Source: Paracoccus sphaerophysae
Lineage (GTDB): Bacteria; Pseudomonadota; Alphaproteobacteria; Rhodobacterales; Rhodobacteraceae
Direction: 5' to 3'
Assembly: GCF_000763805.1 (NCBI RefSeq)
Contig: NZ_JRKS01000013.1
Coordinates: 1-62,935 of the forward strand
DNA length: 62,935 bases
This document shows, piece by piece, positions 8,958 through 17,067 of the stretch. The first letter of the stretch is position 1. The number at the start of each line of letters is the position of its first letter. The position numbers were made by a program, and so were the translations under genes. The notes under the pieces are model-generated. The model ran no database searches, had not been told where the DNA came from, and worked only from the letters and a program-made list of their open reading frames with translations.

Positions 8958-9461
8958 ATGGCACGTTTTGACACCGCCTTTGACGCCGCCGGCATCGAGC
9001 CCACCACCGCCTACGAGATCCTGCCCGCGGGCAAGTACCGCGCCCAGATCGTCGAGAGCGAGATGCGCGTCACGAAGAACGGGATGGGGAAGTATCTCTG
9101 GCTGATGCTCGACATCCTCGAGGGGCCGCAGCAGGGCCGCAAGGTCTTCGACCAGCTTAACCTGGTGAACGCCAACCCGACCACGGTTGAGATCGCGCAG
9201 CGCACGCTGTCGGCGATCTGCCACGCCACGGGCAAGCTGCAGGTGAACGACAGCGAGGAGCTGCACCTGATCCCGATGACGATCCAGGTCGGCGTGAAGC
9301 CCCCGAAGGACGGCTACGGCGAGCGCAACACGATCCGCTACATGGTGCCGGAGGCCCCGCAGGCGACCCCGCCGAAGCCCGCCGCCACGCAGCCGGCCAG
9401 CGCGCCCGCGCAGTCGGCGCCCGCCCGCCCGGCCACCGCGCCCTGGAACCGCAAGAGCTGA
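8958..9461 (+). CDS. DUF669 protein, probable ssDNA-binding partner
   Basis: The 167-residue protein contains the DUF669 fold through about residue 120 and then a Pro/Ala-rich flexible tail (residues 125-160). The flexible tail after a compact beta-rich domain is what single-strand-binding proteins use to recruit partners. The ribosome site GAAAGGA lies nine bases before the start. DUF669 genes sit beside recombination or replication genes in many phages; ssDNA binding is inferred from that and from the layout. Confidence 0.72.
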   Translation: MARFDTAFDAAGIEPTTAYEILPAGKYRAQIVESEMRVTKNGMGKYLWLMLDILEGPQQGRKVFDQLNLVNANPTTVEIAQRTLSAICHATGKLQVNDSEELHLIPMTIQVGVKPPKDGYGERNTIRYMVPEAPQATPPKPAATQPASAPAQSAPARPATAPWNRKS

Positions 9462-9527
9462 CGCCCTCGGCCGCCGCGGGCTGAGACCTGCGGCGGCCCG
9501 GACATCGACAGACCCGAGAGACCGACC

Positions 9528-9893
9528 ATGACCAACACCACCGACGCGGCCTGCGCGGCCGCGAACGCCCCCGGCTTGCCTGACGACACCCGGCGCCTGA
9601 TCGAGATCGAGGACGCCATCGCGAAGATCCGCACGCAGATCGCGACCGCCGATCTGGCGCGGCAGCGGACGGCCAAGCCGATCGACCCCGACTGGTTTCA
9701 CCGCGCGCGCACGGCGCTGCGTCACCTCAACCGCGAGCGCGCCGAGATCGTCGCCCGTCAGGGCGGCCGCCGCCGGCGCGAGCGCCTGAAGGACATGATC
9801 ATCGCTGTCCTGCGCGAACGCCATGACAGCGCCGCCTGGGCCGCTGTGCTGGCGGAGGCTCGAGCGCGGCTCGAGCGGGAGGAGGCGTGCTGA
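9528..9893 (+). CDS. Hypothetical basic, helical phage protein
   Basis: The 121-residue protein is almost all helix, with an Ala-rich start and Arg-rich segments (RHLNRERAEIVARQ and GGRRRRERLK). It has no known domain. Its stop overlaps the start of the Cas4-like nuclease by one base. Charge and position suggest nucleic-acid binding, but this is weak. Confidence 0.6.
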   Translation: MTNTTDAACAAANAPGLPDDTRRLIEIEDAIAKIRTQIATADLARQRTAKPIDPDWFHRARTALRHLNRERAEIVARQGGRRRRERLKDMIIAVLRERHDSAAWAAVLAEARARLEREEAC

Positions 9894-10834
9894 TGGCCGA
9901 GCTCCCCGAACCCCCGACGCCGACCCTCTCCGCGATCTACGCCTCCTTCGAGGCGCGGCAGGGCGACGGCTTCCGCGACCACCTCGGCGCCTCGCTGATC
10001 GGCAAGTCCTGCGCCCGCGCGCTCTGGTACGACTTCCGCTGGGCGACGCCTGCGCGGCACACGGGCCGCATCCTGCGGCTGTTCGAGACCGGCCAGCTGG
10101 AAGAGGCCCGGCTTGTCCGCGACCTCCGCGCCACCGGCGCGACGGTTCTGGAGGTCGATCCCGAGACCGGGCGGCAGTTCCGCGTCGAGGCGCATGGCGG
10201 ACATTTCGGCGGCTCGCTCGACGCCGTCGCCCTCGGTCTGCTCGAAGCGCCGAAGACCTGGCACGTCGTCGAGTTCAAGACCCATTCGGCGAAGAGCTTC
10301 GCCGAGCTGGTCGCCAAGGGTGTCGTGCTCGCCAAGCCCCAGCACGCCGCGCAGATGCAGGTGTACATGCACCTGACCGGCATCACGCGGGCGCTCTACG
10401 TCGCGGTCTGCAAGGACACCGACGCGCTGCACATCGAGCGCGTCCCGGCCGACCCCGAGATGGGCGAACGCCTGCTGGAGAAGGCGCGGCGGATCATCTT
10501 CGCCCAGCATCCGCCCGAGCGGATCAGCGCGGATCCCGCCTGGTTCGAGTGCCGGTTCTGCGACCACCACGGGCTCTGCCACGGCGAGGACGCCGCGGCT
10601 GTCACCTGTCGGTCCTGCCTGCATTCGACACCGGTCGAGGGCGGTTGGCACTGCGCGCGCCACGACCGGTTGCTCGACCCTGCCGACCAGCGTCGCGCCT
10701 GCGGCCGGCACATGTTCATCCCCGATCTCGTCCCCGGCGAGGTGACCGACGCAGGCGAGGACTTCGTCTCCTACCGCATGCGCGACGGCTCGGCCTGGAC
10801 CAACGACGCCCGCGAAGAGGCCGCCGCATGCTGA
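9893..10834 (+). CDS. PD-(D/E)XK (Cas4/RecB-like) nuclease with cysteine cluster
   Basis: The 313-residue protein has the nuclease core with Asp in GGSLDAV (about residue 109) and the E-x-K pair in VVEFKTH (about 124-128). An upstream cysteine (SCARALWY, near 40) and the cluster ECRFCDHHGLC (about 221-230) match the four cysteines that hold an iron-sulfur cluster in Cas4/AddB-type nucleases. Additional CRSC and WHC residues follow, possibly a zinc site. It is probably the exonuclease of the phage recombination system together with the Sak4-like protein. Confidence 0.83.
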   Translation: MAELPEPPTPTLSAIYASFEARQGDGFRDHLGASLIGKSCARALWYDFRWATPARHTGRILRLFETGQLEEARLVRDLRATGATVLEVDPETGRQFRVEAHGGHFGGSLDAVALGLLEAPKTWHVVEFKTHSAKSFAELVAKGVVLAKPQHAAQMQVYMHLTGITRALYVAVCKDTDALHIERVPADPEMGERLLEKARRIIFAQHPPERISADPAWFECRFCDHHGLCHGEDAAAVTCRSCLHSTPVEGGWHCARHDRLLDPADQRRACGRHMFIPDLVPGEVTDAGEDFVSYRMRDGSAWTNDAREEAAAC

Positions 10835-12567
10835 CCCTGCGCCCCTACCAGCAGGCCGCGATCACCTCGATCTACGGCTATTTCGAGAAGGAAAGCGGCA
10901 ACCCGCTCGTCGTGATCCCCACGGCCGGCGGCAAGAGCCTCGTCATGGCCGCCTTCATCGACGGCGTGCTCAAGGCCTGGCCCGACCAGCGCGTGCTCGT
11001 CGTCACCCATGTCCGCGAGCTGATCGCGCAGAACCATGCCGAGATGCTGGGGCTCTGGCCCGAGGCGCCGGCGGGCATCTACTCGGCCGGGCTCGGCCGC
11101 CGCGATGCGCGGGCCCGGATCCTCTTTGCCGGCATCCAGTCGATCCACGACAAGGCGACGCGCATCGGCCACGCCGATCTGGTGCTGATCGACGAGGCCC
11201 ATCTGATCCCCGGGCGGTCGAACACCATGTATCGCCGCTTCCTCAATGACCTGCAGGCGATCAACCCCGCGCTGAAGGTGATCGGGCTGACGGCGACGCC
11301 CTTCCGGCTCGACAGCGGCATGCTGCACGAGGGCGAGAATGCGCTATTCACCGACATCGCCTACGAGGTGTCGGTCCGCGACCTGATCTATCAGGGCTAT
11401 CTCTCCCCGCTCATCTCGAAGCAGACCAAGACCCGCCTCGACGTGACCGGCGTGGGATCGCGGGGTGGCGAGTTCATCGCGCGCGACCTCGAGGACGCGG
11501 TCGACCAGGACGCCATCACACGCGCGGCCGTGGCCGAAGTGATCGCCCATGGCGAAACGCGCCGGTCCTGGCTCGCCTTCTGTTCCGGCGTGCGCCACGC
11601 CACCCATGTCGCCGAGGAGTTCCGCCGCTGCGGGGTTAGCTGCGCGACGATCTTCGGCAAGACGCCGAAGGACGAGCGTGACGCGATCATCGCCGCCTTC
11701 AAGCGCGGCGAGATCAGGGCGCTGGCCTCGATGGGCGTGCTGACGACGGGCTTCAACGCGCCGGCCGTGGATCTGATCGCCATGCTGCGGCCCACCAAGT
11801 CGGCAGGGCTCTATGTCCAGATGGCCGGACGGGGCACGCGGCTCGCCGCGGGCAAGGAGAACTGTCTCGTTCTCGATTTCGCGGGCAATGTCCGGCGGCA
11901 TGGCCCCATCGATCTGGTGCGGCCGAAACGGCCGGGCGGTCCGGGCGACGGGCCGCCGCCCACGAAGATCTGCCCCGAATGCGGGACCATCGTGGCCATC
12001 GCGGCCCTCGAATGTCCCGGCTGCGGTTTCGAGTTTCCCGGCCGCGAGGTGAAGCTCGAGCCGACCGCCTCGACGCTGGAGGTGCTGTCGACCGGCAAGC
12101 CGCAATGGGTCGGCGTCACCGACGTCACCTACAGCCGCCATGAGAAGCGCGGCGGGCGGGTCTCGCTCAAGGTCACCTACCGCTGCGGTCTCTGCTTCCA
12201 CACGGAATGGGTCTGCATCGAGCACGAGGGCTATCCGCGCCGGAAGGCCGCGAGCTGGTGGCGCGAGCGGGCGCCGGATCTGGAGGTGCCGGAGTCCGTC
12301 GACGAGGCGCTCATCCTGGCGGACGAGCTGCGTCGCCCCACCGAGATCGCCGTCCGCCCCGCCGGCCGCTTCACCGAAATCACCGCCTACAGGTTCGCCC
12401 CATGCCTTACAGCCGTGCCGGGCTCTGCGCCGTCTGCCATCGAGAACCCCGCGGCTGGGGCTGGTTCGACGCGCGCTTCCGCGTCTCCGACCCGCGGCGC
12501 GACACGAGTCGCAGAGACCTCTGCAGCCGGCTTTGCCAGGACATCTGCCACCGGAGGTCGGGCATGA
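10828..12567 (+). CDS. DEAD/DEAH-box superfamily 2 helicase
   Basis: The 579-residue protein has Q-motif-like LRPYQQAA, Walker A PTAGGKS near residue 31-37, DEAH near 121-124, TATPF near 155, and motif VI QMAGRGTRLA near 331-340. A zinc-ribbon CPECG...CPGCGFEF follows at about 384-405. It unwinds DNA in phage replication or recombination. The ATG at 10828 lies inside the end of the nuclease gene. The last 55 residues are low-complexity Ala/Ser/Thr and overlap the next gene in another frame, so this tail is probably not conserved. Confidence 0.88.
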   Translation: MLTLRPYQQAAITSIYGYFEKESGNPLVVIPTAGGKSLVMAAFIDGVLKAWPDQRVLVVTHVRELIAQNHAEMLGLWPEAPAGIYSAGLGRRDARARILFAGIQSIHDKATRIGHADLVLIDEAHLIPGRSNTMYRRFLNDLQAINPALKVIGLTATPFRLDSGMLHEGENALFTDIAYEVSVRDLIYQGYLSPLISKQTKTRLDVTGVGSRGGEFIARDLEDAVDQDAITRAAVAEVIAHGETRRSWLAFCSGVRHATHVAEEFRRCGVSCATIFGKTPKDERDAIIAAFKRGEIRALASMGVLTTGFNAPAVDLIAMLRPTKSAGLYVQMAGRGTRLAAGKENCLVLDFAGNVRRHGPIDLVRPKRPGGPGDGPPPTKICPECGTIVAIAALECPGCGFEFPGREVKLEPTASTLEVLSTGKPQWVGVTDVTYSRHEKRGGRVSLKVTYRCGLCFHTEWVCIEHEGYPRRKAASWWRERAPDLEVPESVDEALILADELRRPTEIAVRPAGRFTEITAYRFAPCLTAVPGSAPSAIENPAAGAGSTRASASPTRGATRVAETSAAGFARTSATGGRA

Positions 12568-12788
12568 TCGATCCGACCCCCAATGAGACGGCGGCCATGG
12601 TCGAGGGCGGCAAGGCCGGCGGCGCCTATCTCGACAGCCTCGGCCGGACCGATCTCGCCCAACTCAGCGAGGAGGAGTGGGACACCTTCGTCGAGGTGAT
12701 CGTCACCGGCTACTGCGACCACCTGCGTGACCTGGCGGCGAAGGACCGTGCCCGGCTCGACGGCGTGATCCCTGAGGTGCCCTTCTGA
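12402..12788 (+). CDS. Zinc-finger plus DUF6511-like small protein
   Basis: The 128-residue protein begins with a four-cysteine zinc finger (CAVC at 9-12 and CSRLC at about 41-45, around a GWGWFD motif) and continues with a helical DUF6511-like domain. A shorter start at 12564, whose ATGA overlaps the helicase stop, would remove the finger. I prefer 12402 because the finger has the correct spacing of a real domain. With that start the gene overlaps the helicase by 166 nt. Its stop overlaps the primase start. Confidence 0.7.
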   Translation: MPYSRAGLCAVCHREPRGWGWFDARFRVSDPRRDTSRRDLCSRLCQDICHRRSGMIDPTPNETAAMVEGGKAGGAYLDSLGRTDLAQLSEEEWDTFVEVIVTGYCDHLRDLAAKDRARLDGVIPEVPF

Positions 12789-15073
12789 TGGCGGACACCT
12801 CGTGGATGGCGCGCGTGGGCGCGCGCCTCGTGACCAACGGCTACGCGATCCTGCCGATCGCGCCCGGCACCAAGAAACCCGGCCGGTTCGCCCGCGCGGC
12901 CTGGCACGACTACCCGCAGTGGAACCGGCATGCGAGCCGCGCCACGACCGAGCTCGAGGTCGCGACCTGGTCCAGCTGGCCCGACTGCGGCGTCGGGATC
13001 GTCGGCGGTGCGGTCGCCGCGCTCGACATCGATATTGCCGAGGATGGCGACCTGGCGCTCCGCATCGAGCGGCTCGCCCGCGAACGGCTGGGCGACACGC
13101 CGGCGCTCAGGATCGGAAAGCCGCCGAAGCGGCTCATGGTCTATCGCGCGACCGAGCCTTTCGCCGGGATCCGGCGCGCGCCGCTCGAGGTTCTGTGCCT
13201 CGGACAGCAGTTCGTGGCCTATGCCGAGCATCCCGATACCGGCCAGCCCTATGCCTGGCCGGACGAGGGGCTCGCGGATCTCGACATCGAGAGCCTGCCC
13301 GAAATCGACGCCGAACAGGCAGCGGCGTTCCTCGACGAGGCGCTGGCGCTGATCCCGCCCGAGCTGCGCCCGAAGAGCCTCGGCGCGAAGGGCGCGAACG
13401 GGGCCGGGAATCCGTGTCTGCCGGCCCATGCACAGGCTGGCACACTGGCCGCGATCCGGAGCGCGCTCGCCTGGTTGCCGAACGCCGAGCTCGACTACGA
13501 CAGCTGGATGCGCATCGGCATGGCGCTGAAGGGCGGGCTTGGCGAGGAGGGTGCTGCGCTCTTCGCCGACTGGTCGGCACAGGCGGCCAAGAACGACCCG
13601 GCCGCGACGGCGAAGGCGTGGACGAGCTTCAAGCCCGCGCGGATCGGCGCCGGCACGATCTATCACCTCGCCATGGAGAAGGGCTGGCGGCCCGATCCTG
13701 ACCTGCTGCTCGACGGCAGTCAGAAGATCAGCGCGGCCGACGAGCATCCGGCGGCAGGGCTCCTCGCGCGGCTCGCCCAGCCCGAGGCCCCGATGCCGAT
13801 CCTCCCGCCTGCGCCGTCGTTCACGCTGACGATCCCGGGCGGGCTCGTGGGCGATCTCGCGCGGTACATGATCGACACCGCGCGCAGACCCCAGCCGCTT
13901 CTGGCGGTGGGCGCCAGCCTCTGCGCCCTCGGCGCGCTGATGGGACGGCGCTACCGCACGGCGACCGACCTGCGCACGAACCTCTACATCGTCGGCATTG
14001 CGGACAGCGGCTCGGGCAAGAACCACGCCCGCGAGGTCGTCAACGAGCTGTTCTTCGCGGCGGGGCTGGCGCAACACCTCGGCGGCAACAAGATCGCCTC
14101 GGGCGCGGGGCTCCTGACCGCGCTCCACCGTCAGCCCGCGATCCTGTTTCAAATCGACGAGTTCGGGATGTTCCTCTCGGCGGCGGCCGACCGCAAGCGC
14201 AGCCCGCGCCACATCACCGAGATCCTCGACAACATGACCGAGCTCTACACTGCGGCCAGCGGGATCTTCCTCGGCGCGGAATACGCCAACCGGGACGGCT
14301 CGAACGATCGGCGCGACATCGTGCAGCCCTGCCTCTGCGTCTACGGCACGACGACGCCGCTGCATTTCTGGGGGGCACTGCAGGGCGCTAATGTCGTCGA
14401 CGGCTCGCTCGCCCGGTTCATCATCCTGCCGAGCGAGGAGGACTACCCGGACGAGAACCGTCGTGCCGGGCTGCGCACGTCGCCGCGCCCACTGATCGAA
14501 GGGCTGCAGCGGCTCGCCGAGGGCGGGGTGCGGACCAGCGGAAACCTGGCCGGCCGAACCTCCGGACCCGAGACGGCTGTCGATCCGATGACGGTGCCGA
14601 TGGACGACGACGCGCAGGCGCGCTTCGACGCGCTGGGCGAGGAGATCACCGCCGAGCTCCGGGCCGCGGCCGGCACGTTCCACACGCCGATCCTCGCCCG
14701 GATCGCGGAGAACGCGGCCAAGGTCGCGCTCGTCCTCGCCGTGGGGCGCGATGCGGTCCACCCCGTCATCCGTGTCGAGGATGCCCTCTGGGCCATCGAT
14801 TTCGTGCGCCATTTCGCCCGGCGCACCATCGATGCCGTCGAGCGCCATGTCGCCGATACCGAGACCGAGGCGCATTTGAAACGCGTGCGCGAGATCATCC
14901 GCAAGGCAGGATCGGCCGGCGTCACCAAGTCCGAACTGACACGCGCCTCGCAATGGCTCCGTGCGCGCGACCGCGACGACATCCTGCTCACGCTCGTCGA
15001 GAGCGGCGACGTCGCCACGGTCGAGCAGGAGACCGGGGGGCGGAAAGCCATGCGCTTCCGGGCGATGCGGTGA
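12788..15073 (+). CDS. Bifunctional primase-polymerase / DUF3987 ATPase
   Basis: The 761-residue protein starts with an archaeo-eukaryotic primase (Prim-Pol) domain. Its catalytic pair is in AALDIDI (Asp80, Asp82). A PriCT-like helical linker follows at about 200-290, and then a DUF3987-type helicase/ATPase domain with a P-loop GIADSGSGKNH around residue 401-412 and an acidic strand QIDEFGMF near 455. This is a self-contained replication initiator of the kind used by phages and plasmids lacking DnaB/DnaG-type genes. The repeat-rich region right behind the gene is a candidate origin. Confidence 0.87.
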   Translation: MADTSWMARVGARLVTNGYAILPIAPGTKKPGRFARAAWHDYPQWNRHASRATTELEVATWSSWPDCGVGIVGGAVAALDIDIAEDGDLALRIERLARERLGDTPALRIGKPPKRLMVYRATEPFAGIRRAPLEVLCLGQQFVAYAEHPDTGQPYAWPDEGLADLDIESLPEIDAEQAAAFLDEALALIPPELRPKSLGAKGANGAGNPCLPAHAQAGTLAAIRSALAWLPNAELDYDSWMRIGMALKGGLGEEGAALFADWSAQAAKNDPAATAKAWTSFKPARIGAGTIYHLAMEKGWRPDPDLLLDGSQKISAADEHPAAGLLARLAQPEAPMPILPPAPSFTLTIPGGLVGDLARYMIDTARRPQPLLAVGASLCALGALMGRRYRTATDLRTNLYIVGIADSGSGKNHAREVVNELFFAAGLAQHLGGNKIASGAGLLTALHRQPAILFQIDEFGMFLSAAADRKRSPRHITEILDNMTELYTAASGIFLGAEYANRDGSNDRRDIVQPCLCVYGTTTPLHFWGALQGANVVDGSLARFIILPSEEDYPDENRRAGLRTSPRPLIEGLQRLAEGGVRTSGNLAGRTSGPETAVDPMTVPMDDDAQARFDALGEEITAELRAAAGTFHTPILARIAENAAKVALVLAVGRDAVHPVIRVEDALWAIDFVRHFARRTIDAVERHVADTETEAHLKRVREIIRKAGSAGVTKSELTRASQWLRARDRDDILLTLVESGDVATVEQETGGRKAMRFRAMR

Positions 15074-15465
15074 GGGCCGGGACGATGCTTCCTTCAACCG
15101 CCCCCATCCTTCATTTGAAGGAAGTTCCCGCCCAAGCCCCCGTCCCGCAACGGAAATCCGGCGCGGCGGACTTCTTTCAATATTTCACGCAAAGACCCTC
15201 GCGCGCGTGGAGAGGGCGGGGTGCCAGACACATACCCAATGAAGTAACTGAAATATTGAAAGAAGAGATTTATACTCATTCTGCCAATGGTTTGCGGCCT
15301 CACTTCCTTCAAGCGGACGGGGTGAAGCCATTGAAGGAAGTGCCGGGCGCTCCCGGCATCGACAACGTGACCGTGACCAGACCTCGCGATCCCGACCCGG
15401 GCGCGCGTGCTGCCCTCACCAGGCAGCCGTGCCGCCCCGGCCTCTCACTCGAAGAGGAGGTCGTC
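15074..15465. repeat. Non-coding inverted-repeat array, candidate replication origin
   Basis: This 392-bp stretch between the primase-polymerase and the RuvC-like gene carries three facing pairs of one sequence. They are CTTCCTTCAA at 15088 with its complement at 15115, a 17-bp arm CTTCTTTCAATATTTCA at 15171 with a perfect complement at 15249, and a 12-bp arm CACTTCCTTCAA at 15301 with a perfect complement at 15331. A palindrome CCTTCATTTGAAGG (15108-15121) sits within the first pair. The centre (15230-15290) is AT-richer than its surroundings. Repeats plus an AT-rich core next to a replication initiator gene suit an origin; a regulatory RNA is the alternative. Confidence 0.6.
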
Positions 15466-15987
15466 ATGGACCGCTCCCCACACATCGCCCCGACGCCTCT
15501 CACGGCTGCCGGCAGTCTCAACCCCTGCATTCTCGCGCTGGATCTCGGCACCAGCACCGGCTGGGCGTTGCGCGCGCCGGACGGGCTGATCACCAGCGGA
15601 ACTGCGAGCTTCAGGCCCGGTCGCTACGACGGTGGCGGCATGCGCTATCTGCGCTTCACCAACTGGCTGACCGAGATCGACCGCCTGTCGGGGCCGATCG
15701 CCGCGATCTGGTTCGAGGAAGTGCGCCGCCACGCCGGAACCGATGCAGCCCATGTCTATGGCGGGCTGATGGCCACGCTCACGGCATGGGCCGAGCTGCG
15801 GGGCGTGCCCTATGCCGGCGTTCCTGTCGGCACGATCAAGCGCCACGCCACGGGCAAGGGCAACGCGCCGAAGGAAGCGATGATCGCTGCCGCCCGGGCC
15901 CGAGGCTTCAGCCCTGCCGACGACAACGAGGCCGACGCCATCGCGCTGCTGCTCTGGGCCATCGAGACGAACGGGGGTGTCGCATGA
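15466..15987 (+). CDS. RuvC-like Holliday-junction/crossover nuclease
   Basis: The 173-residue protein shows the RNase H-fold pattern of RuvC. Asp lies in ILALDLGTSTGW (about residue 24), Glu in IWFEEVRRH (about 85), and a final acidic pair in DNEADAIALL (about 155-158). It would cut branched DNA formed in replication or recombination before packaging. The ATG follows GAAGAGGAGG. Its end overlaps the next short gene by four bases. Confidence 0.85.
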   Translation: MDRSPHIAPTPLTAAGSLNPCILALDLGTSTGWALRAPDGLITSGTASFRPGRYDGGGMRYLRFTNWLTEIDRLSGPIAAIWFEEVRRHAGTDAAHVYGGLMATLTAWAELRGVPYAGVPVGTIKRHATGKGNAPKEAMIAAARARGFSPADDNEADAIALLLWAIETNGGVA

Positions 15988-16184
15988 GGTGGCATCCCAA
16001 GGGCTACGGCGGCCATCGCCGGGATCCGGACCAGGTGAAGCGCGAGGGCTGGCGTGAGCAGGGTCTGCTCGCCGTCTCGCTCGAGGACGCGCGTCTGACC
16101 TGGCCGGAACGCGAGCTCGTCCGCCAGCTGGGCGAAAAGCTCTACGGGCCGCGCCCCTCCGACGAAGGAGGGCGCCATGGATAA
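15984..16184 (+). CDS. Small hypothetical phage protein
   Basis: The 66-residue basic protein has no recognised domain. It starts within the stop of the RuvC-like gene (ATGA overlap) and its end overlaps the next gene by eight bases, an arrangement that strongly supports translation. Function is unknown. Confidence 0.6.
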   Translation: MRWHPKGYGGHRRDPDQVKREGWREQGLLAVSLEDARLTWPERELVRQLGEKLYGPRPSDEGGRHG

Positions 16185-16605
16185 GTGGACCCCGTCCCTC
16201 GTCGAGGCCCGTCTCGCTGAGGCGGCCTTCGTGCTCAAGCGCCTGCCGGAGCCGCGACGGCAGGGCTACTTCAGCACGTGGCCCGAGATCGTCCACAGCT
16301 TCGCCGACAAGGTGGGCCAGGAGCCGAAGCCCATGCGTGTGCTGCCCTCGCCGCAGGCGATCAGCCGGATGGAGGAGACGCTGACCTGGACCGCGTGCCT
16401 CGATCCGGTCGATGGCAAGATCGTCTGGATGCGCGCCCATGGGGAGCGGTGGAAGACCATCTGCTGGACGGTCGGTCTGCAACGCTCGGCCGCCAACCAG
16501 CACTGGCTCTACGGGCTCTGCGTCATCTCGCTGAGACTCAACCGGCGTCGGTTCAACCGCAACCTGTCGAAGCGGAAGGTGATCGAGCTTGCCGGTGGCG
16601 CGTAA
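16177..16605 (+). CDS. DUF6362-family phage protein
   Basis: The 142-residue protein matches the DUF6362 pattern from memory. It has an acidic helical start, the segment FSTWPEIVHSFAD, and a C-terminal part WKTICWTVGLQRSAANQHWLYGLCVI that looks like a helix-turn-helix, followed by an Arg-rich end. GAAGGAG lies just before the start. It is the last gene of the early operon before a 460-bp gap, so a role as late-gene or replication regulator is plausible but unproven. Confidence 0.68.
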   Translation: MDKWTPSLVEARLAEAAFVLKRLPEPRRQGYFSTWPEIVHSFADKVGQEPKPMRVLPSPQAISRMEETLTWTACLDPVDGKIVWMRAHGERWKTICWTVGLQRSAANQHWLYGLCVISLRLNRRRFNRNLSKRKVIELAGGA

Positions 16606-17067
16606 CCCTGCGCGCCACAGTGGAAGGTGTGCGGCGGACAGTTTTCGACGGGACAGAAAACCGTTTCGCGGGCTAGGTTCGGGATAAGCTCGGGAGAGAC
16701 GCGCGCGCGGCGCGGCCCCGAACGAAACCGTCCTTTCGTTGGCGACGGCCCCTAGAAAAGGAAAGGCGCTGATCCTTTCCTTGCGGGCCGCTGTCCGCCC
16801 CCGCCAAGCCCCTCAGCCGACTTCGCGGTTCCTTCTGCGCGACATTCGTATGCTGGCGGGCGAAGCGCGGGACATCGCCAGCGACAGGGCCGGATTTTTG
16901 GGACGCCACCCGGAAGCCGGACCCACTCACGCCGCGCACAAACGCCAATGAACGCTGGCCTTCCGACCGGACACCGTTGGTGGCCGCTGGACCCCGCGTG
17001 GAGTCCAGCCCGGCATCCGGAGTCCGGAAGCCACCGGCATCCACCCGACCGAGGAACCTTGCCCACC
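16606..17067. other. Gene-free 462-bp stretch
   Basis: I see no convincing gene here. It holds a 9-bp perfect hairpin (16758-16782), two copies of CCGGAAGCC (near 16910 and 17023) and two of CCGGCATCC (near 17009 and 17033). A continuous reading frame joins its right part to the methyltransferase gene, but that part has no conserved look. It may contain the promoter of the methyltransferase genes. Confidence 0.5.
16758..16782. repeat. Perfect 9-bp hairpin in the gap
   Basis: AAGGAAAGG and its exact complement CCTTTCCTT are separated by seven bases. No T-run follows on the plus strand, so a classical terminator is unlikely. An operator or RNA hairpin is possible. Confidence 0.4.

Noticed and set aside
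9823..10827. In-frame upstream extension of the helicase
   Set aside because: It overlaps the Cas4-like nuclease in another frame and is Arg/Pro-rich without motifs; helicase homology starts at 10828.
12710..15097. Long antisense frame over the primase-polymerase gene
   Set aside because: Same GC-rich artefact; the plus strand has catalytic motifs and proper start/stop coupling.
15074..15465. Reading the inverted-repeat region as a 5' extension of the RuvC-like gene
   Set aside because: A frame is open there but has no conserved residues, and GAAGAGGAGG with ATG at 15466 is an excellent start.
16948..17067. Upstream extension of the ParB-methyltransferase
   Set aside because: The 40 extra residues are Pro/His/Ser-rich and unlike any ParB start.
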